From positions 8,879,950-8,943,949 of the forward strand of contig CM028893.1 in the NCBI GenBank assembly GCA_016801885.1: a DNA stretch of 64,000 nucleotides, read 5' to 3'. The position numbers were made by a program, and so were the translations under genes. This DNA is from Toxotes chatareus (lineage: Eukaryota; Chordata; Actinopteri; Toxotidae). This document shows, in pieces, positions 1-10,500 of the stretch. The notes beneath the pieces were generated by a model. That model worked only from the letters and a program-made list of their open reading frames with translations, did not search any database and was not told the origin of the DNA. Every line of letters starts with the position of its first letter. The first letter of the stretch is position 1.

Positions 1-71
1 CAAAGAAAACAAGTGTCAGAGGACAGCAAAAACAGGGTGGGTGCTTCTCGTCCCTCCCATCCTCTTCATCT

Positions 72-2704
72 CTAAGTGTCCTTTTTGTGTCCAGACCGCC
101 GCAAGTCCCTGCACTTGTGGCAGTAAAAGATGTCAGGAACGTTGGACTTTTTGATCTTTGCACATGACAAGTGCACCCAAATGCCACACTGGTTGCACTC
201 GATCATTGGCCGTCCAGCGAATGGCTTCCCACAGTAACAGGTGATCAAGTCCCATGAATCATCTCCTGTGTTCATAAAGAGGACACAGTTAATAGGCCAT
301 TACTGATGATAAAAAAGGCCACAATATGTGTATATGAATTAATAAGAAACGCAAACAGGTTACCAGAAAATACACTTATGTGGTTTGGGTATTAAAGACT
401 TCCTGATTAGATGGAAACTGGAAAAAAAAAACACCAACTCACAATCACAATTACATACCTGACTCCACCATGATGTCTTCATCTGCGATCCAAGTCTCAC
501 CCTCACTGGAGCTCATCTCTGCTTCCCTGATGGACTCATCTGGCTGCATCTTTCCCAGGCCCTGCATGCTTGGGGTGGAGCCCCCATGCACCGTCAGCTC
601 CTCTCTGACAGGTCGTACCTCTGTATGCCGTGCCTCTGAGTCTGTCTCACTTTGAGCAGCTGAACTCTTCAGCTTCTTAGCTTTTGGCTGTTTTGAGTTT
701 TTGCTGCGTTTGATGCGGGCTCTTTTCTCACCTTCACTACTGCCACTATCTGCTGCCGTCATGGCAGAACCCAGTGACAGCTTTTTCAATTTTTTGTCCT
801 TCTTGCGCTCTGCCTTAGTGCTGGCCTGGCTCTCGTACAGGGAGTCTTTAAGGCGCATCTTATCCAGCAGAGTGCTATCAGAGTGCATGCGGCGAATGTT
901 TTTGCCCTTATTTGCTCGAGCTTTGCGGACAAATGTATGGATGGTGTGGATGTCGGAGCTTCCATCTGCCCAAGTATTGCCCATGGAGCTGCTGCTTCCT
1001 CCACCACCTCCATCTGCCGACAACCCTGAACTGTGTGCAGAGCTGGATGATGTCGGGGACCATGAACTCTCCTATAAGACAGGGGAAAAAAAACACTTTG
1101 GTATTTCCTCACATATTGAGAAAGGTAGACAATTACAGTCACTTCTAATTTCCACAGTGCTATTCAAAGCAGTTTACCTCTTTTGGACTCGGGATGTAAC
1201 CAGCATATGCCAGGACAAAGCTGCAGAACTTGTTGAAGTCCTCAACAGTCCTCTTTTTCCTCTCTGGGGGCTACAGAATGCAGATCTTTGTTAAATAAAG
1301 CGAAGCTAATCTAAAGAAACTCCAACAGCAGAAAGCTACCGACTGAATTACACAGAGTATTCTAGGTAACATTACAAAGTACTCACCAGAGGTTCCGTTT
1401 TGCACGTCAGCAGTGAATCTGGTGGAGGGGGAAAACAGTTCTTTAAGTCACAAACGAACCAGTCAAATTTTCACAGAAACAGCCAATACAAAGAAGCACC
1501 TAGGGCTACGATTACACAATAGTTGACTTATGCTAGCATTAGCTTGCTAGCACGGCTCACTAACTTGAATCACGGTTGCTGGTGACAGAAATGTCGAGCT
1601 TATTTTGGAAACGGGTTTATTTAGTTAGTTCAAACTGGCCGACAGACTTTATTGATGACAGTTTGAGAGGAAAATAAGCAAGTCTCTCATCAGCTATCTT
1701 GCTGCCAATATCTGCAACCGGTGTTACTTGATCGCTGTCTGGACTTCACACCAAGTCTGGATATTTCGGCATCACCCATGAACAACTGTTCACCGATTTA
1801 ACATCAACGTTTAAACGGCTGATTTTGTAAAAGCGTATCTCAGATGGCTAGTTTTGCTTGCTGCCAAGCTTTTAACTTGTCATTTTGTGCTGTCTGGATG
1901 CTACCTACTAACGTTAGCTGACATTTAGAGTGGAAGCTAACAACACGTTATCCAGTTTGCAACCATAAGGGCAAATATGGTTTGACGGTTTCCTTGATGT
2001 CCGATACACTTAAGGGATTGGATTCAGACTCGACAAGAGCAAATATGTACTGCTAACGGTCTATTTAAATTCTTAAGAGAGTTAACTTGTGCTAGCCAAG
2101 CTAATCACGCTAGCCTTCTTGAAATGGAAGTGGGAGGCTTGGTAGCAATGCTAGCTCAATGTTAGCAAGATGCAACGCTTAATCGACAGTGTTGTAATCT
2201 TTAAACGATCAACCAGTGTTAACAACAATGTCTTTAGTGGTTGATAAAAAAGCTGATTCAACCTAAAACGGAGAAGCTCGAAAGTGTTTTGAGTGGGGTG
2301 GCTAGGTAACGTTAGCTACCCAGCTATTAACGTTAAGCTAGGTGGATAGGCGCCTTAACCAACTAGCAAGCTAACTTAACTGTGAAATAAAGATTAACAC
2401 TAGGTTGGCTAAGTATCATCAATCGTAACAAGGCACTAGACACGCAATATTCACTTTAACAAAACTTTCATGATATTTTAACAACAAAACATAAGTTTAA
2501 AAAGAAAAGTCATGTTATTAATGCAGCATACGCAACCAAACGTAATATTAACGTTAGCCATAACTTATCTGTTTTAATGTCCGTAAAACACGACAGACGG
2601 GATTCAACAGTGAACAGATTAAGATCACAAGCAACAGTTCGTTTAATATTTCGTTGCGGATAGTGGTTGAACATACCTTGGTGCTCAGACATTATGTCAA
2701 GCAT
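72..2704 (-). CDS. phf23: PHD finger protein 23, five coding exons
   Basis: Nuclear PHD-finger protein. Family knowledge: it reads H3K4me3 and restrains autophagy through LRSAM1. Coding exons on the minus strand, in order of translation, are 2704-2677, 1418-1387, 1270-1178, 1071-459 and 265-72, giving 960 nt and 319 aa; all junctions are GT-AG with matching phases. Residues about 24-48 carry the conserved helix of the PHF13/PHF23 pair ([18 protein letters not shown]). The middle is Ser/Lys-rich and acidic with likely nuclear-localisation clusters. The C-terminal PHD finger has C265, C267, C279, C282, H287, C290, C304 and C307, and the preceding text [14 protein letters not shown] is typical of the family. 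PHF23 is preferred over PHF13 because of the start MLDIMSEHQ, the C-terminus and the synteny. A second in-frame Met at codon 5 is an alternative start. It lies head to head with elp5. Confidence 0.96.
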
Positions 2705-3672
2705 TGTCGCCTCACCAACAAGGCCTCGATCCCACAAACAGAAGCAGCAGGCGAGCTAGCCGGAGTAGCGGCCGTCGCGCTGTGCCTTTCCCCGGCGTGG
2801 CTGCACCTTACCGCCGGGCAACTTTAGCCGCAACAAGCTAAGGGCGCGTAAGACCGAAAATACTCTTCCTCAAAAGGCTCTCCAGTGTGGGGTCCAAGTT
2901 GTAATAGCCCCTCGCTGGGGATCCGTTAACAACACCTAACGTTAACGTGCCAAAAGCAAACCGCCTCTGAATTGTGGCCACACTAACGTTATTAGCCCGA
3001 CAAAATACTAATTCGTCCGTCGTTTAACGTGCTGCACTTAAAGCTCCCTTTTCTTCGTCACTCCATTTATATAACGATCAGTACTGGAATATAGCAGAAC
3101 CATACAATTCCTTGGATAAACGCGAGTACTAGCTAATGTAAGTCCATAATGGGAACTTCCCGAGTTAAGTTTTTCGTTTCTTCGCTGTCCGCATACAAAA
3201 CGACTGGAGTTTTGACTTTATTCCGCACAGTCTTCTCCGTGCGCGGTAGAAGCCTCTTGATGCTGCCAGCGCAATGTTTCTTGTAGGGTATTCTGGGTAA
3301 CGTAGTTTTTTGCGCAGTCATTAGTCCCGACACTAGCAGGGCTCTTGAATGTTGTTTAACTACAGTTCCCAATTATGATCAGTAGTAAGCAAACTGGAAT
3401 TCTGGGACATGACGTTTTTGAGTCTCTATTCTACAAACATGCAACCTAGCGAGAAATGCTGGACCTGAGAAAGCTTTATTTCCTGTGAAATTTAACTTGC
3501 CGCGACTTTCAGTGGTCGCCATTCTCAACTTCCAGAGATGCAGTTTTTCGAATGTTAAAATACCGAGTTTTCCGATGTTTGTTATGGTGTTCATGTTTCA
3601 TTAGTCGGCGAATGAGCAGCATGCTAACTAGCTGAAGCTAACTGGACTTTTACAGTTTATTTATAGGGTACC
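2705..3672. promoter_or_regulatory. Bidirectional CpG-rich promoter between phf23 and elp5
   Basis: The two start codons are 968 bp apart and point away from each other. The segment about 2750-3060 is GC/CpG-rich in an AT-rich setting and has no TATA box near either start. Three ZNF143/THAP11-like words (ACTACnnnTCCCAGAAT type) are visible: on the minus strand at 3286-3306, on the plus strand at 3359-3370, and a partial minus-strand copy at 3396-3406. Several AACGTTA/GCTAAC words are scattered through it. Exact transcription start sites cannot be read from sequence. Confidence 0.65.
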
Positions 3673-5676
3673 ATGTTGCCTGATTTATTGCAAGGCGTTG
3701 ATGCTGGAGGGTTTCTCATAATACAAGGTAAATGCCTTTTTTAAATTAATTTAAGTGTAAATTGCGAACAGTGACATACACGTTTATCTATGTGAATCGA
3801 AGGAATAGCATAAAGTCATGTAATTTATACTTGCATTGATAGATTCTGTTAGTTACTCTGGTCGACATCTCCTGAAGAGCTTCATCAATGCTGCTTTGAA
3901 CAGGTATTTAAAGAAGTGCTTATGTAGACAGCTTGGTTATGTATGTGCAGTTACTTGTCAGTGTTTCTAAGTTATGTTCTGAAAACAACAACAATAACAA
4001 CAACCTTGACCTATGTTGTGAATTTAGGGAGGAATCGGTCCATGTCCTTGGCTTTGATGTCAGCGAAGAAGAGCTGAGAGATGGATTGAACGGATCACCC
4101 ACTCACAGGTAACTATGACTAGTGTTGAAATGAAAGTGTTAATCAAAGGAAATTTAATTCAGCCTCCTATTCTGATATTGGTTAATAGGTAATTTATCAA
4201 GCAAAATGCAAAAGCTTCAATGGTTCCAGCTTCTCCCATTTATTCCTTTCGTCTGCGTTATATCTTTGTAAACTGTCGAAACTTGTGACATTTTATAGTC
4301 TAAATCATTAATCGGCTAGTAGTAAGTAATAATGAAAGCAATAGTTTTGTGCAACCCTTTTTATTCCTTTTTATTCCGCAATTTATTTAACCTATAAACA
4401 AACTGACCATGAATTATCTGTTTCTGTCACTTTAGGTTGCACTTTCACAATGCTTTTACAGACCCCCTTGGCTGGACTGATCACCCAGCTTTCACAGTTC
4501 ACCAATTCAATTTGGAGGAACTTACACATCTGGTCAAGCAAACATCACACCCCAAACCAACTACGTTGGTTATCGACTCTCTGTCATGGATTCTGAGACA
4601 TGTTAGTCCTTCTGCTGTTTGCAAGACTCTTCAGCAGCTTAAAAAAGGTGATATATTATTTTCTAAATGTCTTTATGTCAGTGTAATGTGCAGATTTAAT
4701 GTAGTTTGTAGAAGCTATGATATCCAGGTTTTATGAGTGACTGTAAGGCTCATTAATTATTTTCCAGAAAAAAAACAACAAATAATAATACATCAGTGCA
4801 AATATTTATTAAAAGCTATTGTCAAACTATCTTGGTTGTTTGATTGGGAGTAAAGTGGAACTGTTAGACTATGCAGTAATTCCACTATTTAAGTTTTTCT
4901 TTCCTGTGTTTTCATTAGGGGGAGCTGTGAGAGCTATTATTGGTCTGCTCCATGCAGATATGCATCAGAGAGGTACTGTGGGAAGCGTATGCCATTTGGC
5001 TACCACAGTCATCACTGTGACACCTGGAACGAAGGGAGGTGAAGCAGTGGCAAAGATAACAAAGCGATCAAAATCAGGGAAGGTTATGCAAGATGTAAGT
5101 AGCATTTCCTTTGGGATGACAGTGTAGTTCCTATACTGCTGACAATGACTGATAATTGTATTTTTTGTCCTTAGGAAGAAATTTTCAACATCAAAGAGGA
5201 TCTTACAGTCATAGTACAGAGCAAGCCCAGCCATACAGGACCCAAACAGCCAGAACCAGAGGAACAGGAGGTGCAATATAACACATTTATTCTATCAGAT
5301 CGATAGAATAAAGAAAGGGTTCAGTCATTCTGAAAAGGACTGAACAGTTTCTTGTTTTTGTGTTTTTGTAGATGGACCCAACTGCAAACTTGACCTTCAA
5401 CCTTCGCTTATCTGACACAGAGCGTGAAGCCAAGGAGAAACTTGCACTTCCCTTTGTCTTCAGCAAAGAGAAGTGAGAAACTTGAACACAATATTTTTCA
5501 ACTTTTTTTCCCATATGTTTTTTTTTTTTCCAACAATGTAACACCACTCTCTTTTTTATATTTTCAGGAAAACAGCTCTGCTCCACTCAGGCCCGGGTTC
5601 AGGACGAATTCTGTATGAGCCTGATGCCAATGACGACTATGACCAGGAGGACCCAGATGATGATCTTGATGTGTAG
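3673..5676 (+). CDS. elp5: Elongator complex protein 5, eight coding exons
   Basis: Subunit of the Elp4-Elp5-Elp6 ring of Elongator, which modifies tRNA wobble uridines. Exons are 3673-3727, 3843-3903, 4028-4108, 4436-4647, 4919-5094, 5175-5270, 5372-5472 and 5568-5676, totalling 891 nt and 296 aa, close to the mammalian length. Recognisable family blocks are the N-terminal MLPDLLQGVDAGGF, VLGFDVSEEE, the RecA-like-fold strand TTLVIDSLSWIL, a central low-conservation stretch, TANLTFNLRLSDTEREAKE, and the acidic end DDYDQEDPDDDLDV. No Walker A motif is present, as expected for an inactive RecA-like Elongator subunit. An AATAAA lies at 5913. Intron 3 holds a decayed repeat (about 4175-4325). 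Confidence 0.96.
4175..4325 (+). repeat. Decayed interspersed repeat, family A, in elp5 intron 3
   Basis: It contains phrases recurring elsewhere in the window, such as CATTTTATAGTCTAAATCAT at 4289-4308 followed by TAATCGG, matching a similar phrase at 51920-51944. It also carries a TGGTTCCAGCTTCTC block whose reverse complement is echoed at 8256-8280 and 19286-19312. I recognise it as the common percomorph repeat ending in AATCGATTAATCG-type text; the formal family name is not known to me. Confidence 0.6.
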
Positions 5677-5912
5677 GGTTAGGGCAGAAAACCCACTGAC
5701 GTCTCAGAAGAATCATGTTTAGTGTCTTCTTTGCCATTCAAGATACTGAGTTGTTTTCAGCATTGCCGTTTCAAAGCCTTACCACCATCTCTTGGAGCTT
5801 TTAAGATATAATTTTATGCCTAGAATTTCTGTATGGACTTTGTATTATGTTCATAAAATGTTTGTTTTTTTCATTATTAATCACATGAATAATACATGTG
5901 TTTTTCCTATTG

Positions 5913-5918
5913 AATAAA
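5913..5918 (+). terminator. Poly(A) signal AATAAA of elp5
   Basis: Canonical hexamer 237 bp after the elp5 stop codon, followed by T-rich sequence. Confidence 0.65.
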
Positions 5919-6000
5919 ATTATATTATTGTAATATTACTTTACACCTCACTTTGCTTTAGCGCCGTCATCCAGCTGAATCTTTACACCACTATTTATTG

Positions 6001-6055
6001 CAGTGGTTCCCAACTTGGGGGTTGGAACAAAAGAAATGTGAGGGATCACAAGATG
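6001..6055 (+). mobile_element. Left end of a decayed non-autonomous hAT-like element
   Basis: CAGTGGTTCCCAACTTGGGG followed by GTTGGAAC and GGATCACAAGATGATTAAA resembles the terminal sequence of Charlie-type hAT elements and their fish derivatives. No matching right terminal repeat was found downstream, so it is a fragment. It has no coding capacity. Confidence 0.5.
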
Positions 6056-6296
6056 ATTAAAGTGAAAAAAAAGGAAAAACATACACATCTGTCATACAAA
6101 AACATGTTTGCTGCAGACTTTTCTCTTAAGGTTTACTCTTTTTTTCCTTTTCCAAACCCTCTAAAAAGCCAATTGTAGGAATGAAACATTCTGTGAAGGA
6201 AAAGTAGACACATACTCTATACATACATATATTATATACTTTATACTTTACTTGATACATACTTTACACTATGGACCTATTCATGAGATTCATGAG

Positions 6297-6347
6297 GTTA
6301 TGTAATAACTGTAATCATAATTTGTATGATTACAGTTATTACATAAC
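6297..6347. repeat. Perfect 23-bp inverted repeat with 5-nt loop
   Basis: Bases 6297-6319 are the exact reverse complement of 6325-6347, with loop 6320-6324. The stem is AT-rich (GTTATGTAATAACTGTAATC at the outer left). It could be a foldback or MITE remnant, a structured RNA, or a young palindrome. No similarity to a known microRNA was recognised. Confidence 0.85.
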
Positions 6348-6879
6348 TTGTCATTTCATTGTAAATTGTGTTAAGGTTTTTTTTAAAGGGGTGATTGTAA
6401 TCGATTCATCAATGAATGCCCCAGCTGTATTTGGACAATATTGGTTGTGTTATTTGCATGGCAGTGTCTGAGGAGATTGTTTGAGTTTCCCAATAGTTTG
6501 AAGTAATTAATTAGGTGTAGTAAACTGTTTTGCACTGACTGGCCGTTGGCAAGCCCTTGTGTCTACTGATAGCTGTAAAATCTGCCCCTGCCAAATATTA
6601 TAATAGACACACTGCCTATAAAATGTTTAATTTACCCACGCCTAGTGGTTTTGTTTTCATGTTGTATTGTTTTACAACTTTGAATCAGAGGGATAATGCG
6701 TTTTATTGACACCAAGTAAGCAACTGTGAAAACGAGAGCAAAGCTATTTGTAGACATACATGTCATACCAGAAATCACGTTTAAGTGAAGTACAGTTGCC
6801 AGAGTAGCTACAAAACTACGTAACTAAATAAAAAAAATGACAGTATAGTTGGTTAATTTTACAGACTGCCACCTTCGCT

Positions 6880-7570
6880 CGTCCACGTCTGTTTATTTTT
6901 TTTCCACGTGGGCGTGCTGCGCGCAACCCCAGGGTTCCTCGCGGAAGTGACGGCAAGGCGGCGATGGCGGCTCGCATTTTCATTCCGGATTTCCACTGGA
7001 CTACAAACTGATTTTAACCGGTCCGGTTAGACTTTGGGGAACTTTTGTAAAGCTGTCTCTCCTCGGACGCCGCACGAAGGGAAGTCGCGCTGAACCACTG
7101 CTTGACAACGAGCGGCCCCACAGCTTTTTGGGGGTATTTTTGTCCAAGGTTCAAGGTGGTCACCCTGTCGAGCTAGCGGTAGCTCGGCGGCTACTTGCTA
7201 ACGTTAGTTGGTACACAGCTAGCTCCCGAGCTAGCTTGTCAACTAGCTGCGTGCTAAGATCCATACAACAGCAGTCGTCGTGCAGCAGCTTGTCTTTTGA
7301 ACACGTCCACGTTTGTCTTTCACAGTGACGATGCGAATGCACTCTATTTAATGCTAATTGTGCCACAAGTGTGCAGAGCGAGGTACTCACACGTTTGCTT
7401 GGCCTCTTGATAATTTGAATCGCTAGTTTGGCGGCTGTGGCTAAAGACGGGTTTTGACTCACTTAGCAAGCAGGTTCCTTCAGTAATTACCCCAACAACT
7501 TCGAGCACAAGCGTGCTTTCAACTGAGAATTGAAGTTGAGTTGCTGTGGGGTCTTTGCGTGCTCATCAAC
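6880..7570 (+). promoter_or_regulatory. ctdnep1 CpG promoter and 5' UTR
   Basis: The GC-rich segment 6895-7100 carries an E-box CACGTG at 6905-6910, an ETS/CRE-like GCGGAAGTGACG at about 6941-6952, and a YY1-like GGCGGCGATGGCGGC at about 6957-6971, a combination typical of TATA-less housekeeping promoters. The 5' UTR then runs to the ATG at 7571 and includes many GCTAGC/GCTAACGTTAG words at 7170-7260. Confidence 0.6.
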
Positions 7571-10500
7571 ATGCTGAAGACCCGGCAGTGTTTACTTGGC
7601 ATCCGCACTTTTCTCGGCGTAACGTCCAGAATATGGGGCTTCATCATGTACATCCTCAGGAAGCACCTACGAACGGTGAGAAGGGGTTTGAAAGTTATTT
7701 TGCAATACTTGTGTTTCTTTAACAAGTGGGCAAAGTCATGGCTTAGGTTGACATGGCAGTCAACATTATTTTTTCAGATGTCATCCATCTATAGGGCTGC
7801 ACATTTGGCTCTGAGGGAGCAAGGTTACCTGTGATTTCTGTCACATTGTGCATCCATCATGATGATTTTGCCAAATAATCCGGTAGTTTATGTGCTGTCT
7901 GAGTTGCTTCAACCTCCTACTTAATGCTATACCGTCCAGCATAAAGATAACTATGATTATTATAAACTTCATAATAAAAGAGCATATTAAACAATTTGCA
8001 CATATGGGTAACACAAGAGGTACATAAAGTGCTACACAGGCGATTAAAGTGCACCAAAGTGCAACTATGGATTACTTAAATTTTTCATTAATCTATCTTG
8101 CTTTTATCAGATAGCTGATAAACCATTTACTCTGTAAAAGGTCTGTATTATTTTTACCAGATCACAAGAGGAGGTCTTTAAATAGTTCATTTTGTCTCAC
8201 TAACAGTCCAGACCTCAAAGATATTCAATTGTAATCCAGCTAAAACAGAAACCAGAAAATCCTCACATTTGTGAAGCTACAACTGAATAATCAATAAATA
8301 GGCAAATTATTTCAGCTCTTAAATTAAGTATCTAGGTGTCTGTTTTTATGTCATGAGACATTGTGAATGAATGGCTCATACAGCTACAAAGTGGAAACCT
8401 CTCACATCCAATCGCTGAATTTGAGGAGCAGCCTGCACAAGCCTGCAGGTCACCTTCAATTGCTCATAAATGCCTCCACAATAAACATGGCATTTAAGGT
8501 GACAGAAGCCGCCTGTTTGTAACTTAGACACACACACAGGTGTCGTTGAGTTGTTAATAGACATGCATATGTGGTGTAATATGAGTGGACTTCGACTCTA
8601 GCTCTGTATCAAGCCAACAAAGCTTGGAGGAGCGCCCTGTGTGTTGTAATCATCTTTCTTTTCGAGGTTTGTCTGCAGTTTATTGTGTAGCAGTAACACT
8701 TTCGGGTTGTCAACAGGCCCCGAGAGTGAGTAGTTCAGTCCATGTTATGGCTGAAGTGAGAGGGATTATGTCAGCACAGGGAGCGTACTGTTCTCTTTCT
8801 CTCCCTCTGTTTCTCTCATTCTCACTCACAGTTTAGCTCTGTTGTTTACAATCTGCGATCCACTGGAACAATGTCACGATCCAGGGAGCGCTTATGTACC
8901 GAGCATTGTAGCAGTGTGTAGGTGACCCTATAGATAGCAATCAAATAAACCATGACAGATGATTCGATGAAAAAATAGGATCGGGATTTTATGACCGTGC
9001 CATTTCAGTGCCTCTTAAAACAAAGGTATTAATATTAATTTTAAGCCTGTGTCTACCCCACTTTATTTCTGTAACTTTAATAGCCTTGGTAATTCCTTCT
9101 TATGTTGTATGTGGATCAGGTAGACCTTATGTTTTCTGTTCGAGTACAGCACACTTCATAAAGCAGTCTGATCCAAAAATTTGGATCAATAAAAGCTCAA
9201 TTGGATTATGAATATTAGGACCAGGTCATAATCCCATGCACGCTACTATGTCTAAACAGATGACAGCAAGGTTGTTTATTAATCTTACCGACAACAATGT
9301 TACATAATGGTTCTGCTTATTATCTCCTGCACAATACAGTAACAGTGTGTGGCTGAAGTGCTGAAACAATTAGCTTATGAACACAGAACTCCCAACTTCA
9401 ATAGCTGATAGTAGAACTGAAATGAAGAGTTGATTAATCAATTAGTTAAACGGTTTTGATAATCAAGGGATTTTTTGTGAAAATCTGCTGGTTTTCTTAT
9501 TTTTCTACAATAGTGAACTCATTTGTATATTGGACTATTATTCGGACAAAACAAGCAATCTAACTATGTTCACTTGGTCTCTGGAACCAAATAATCAAGA
9601 AAATAATTTTTTAAAAATTAATCAATAGCATAAAATAGTAGCAGCCTTAGTTGATAGCTTGTTTGTGGTAATTTAGTAAGTGTAATTACAGTATCCTGGT
9701 TGCAGCTACACATATGGAAGGGGCTAGCAGTTCTAGCTGCTTTCTCCATTATATATCATTATAAATTAAAGATTTTGAGTGGTGTGGCTTTTGGTCAACT
9801 TAAGAGAGCAAAAATACTTGAAATGTTAGTTGGAGGTAAAGTTTGGAGGCATAGGACTCCAGGTTTGGGGTCCAGGTGGACACTTTTGGAGGCACAGAGA
9901 TCTGAGTCAAGGGTGAGGTCCCCCTGTGGTGCCCAGCAGCTGCTGCCACCAATAGGCTTCCCCCAAGCTTACTCTGCCAGGCAGCAGTGGGAGGGAACAC
10001 AGAGGGAGGCCCTGTCCAGGGCTTAGGTACCAAGCAGTTCAGACTCAGTCAAAGTCACCCTGCAAGTCTTCCTTTCTATGTGTGCCCCCATGCTCCGCTG
10101 ACACCCACCGACAGCTGGGGGCGATAAAAATAGCCCTGTGAAGAAAAGTGCAGAGCCCTTGGGCAAGAGCGGCACTGGAAAGGATCCTCTCTGTAGTCAA
10201 TCTGACCAGCGCAGAGCAAGGAAGTGAGAGAGGGGGAGCTGTGGGGTGGAAGTTAATTTGTATGATGTCCTCCACTTAATCTTTGATGGTCAGCAAGAAT
10301 AGGCAGCCATTCAATTCATCCAAATTCTCTATTGTCTTAAAAAGCTGAGATAAAAGCTTTAGGATCTTAGGACTTAAAGGTTTTAGATATGACCTTCATG
10401 GAGATATTAGCCTCATGTCTGGTCCAAATCGTCCATAGCACAGTTAAATTTCAGTCATGATGCTTTTTTCAAATTGGATTATGGATTGCAGCTGTTACAA

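Larger units (their letters stand above)
5677..6880. other. elp5 3' UTR and elp5-ctdnep1 intergenic region
   Basis: The first about 240 bp are the probable elp5 3' UTR. The rest is AT-rich and carries no believable ORF. It holds a hAT-like fragment (6001-6055) and a perfect inverted repeat (6297-6347), listed separately. Confidence 0.6.

Noticed and set aside
701..1294. Long plus-strand open frame overlapping phf23
   Set aside because: It is antisense to the verified phf23 exons and shows no family similarity; composition shadow.
4965..5276. 103-codon minus-strand frame within elp5
   Set aside because: Antisense to elp5 exons 5-6 and not supported by splice logic or similarity.
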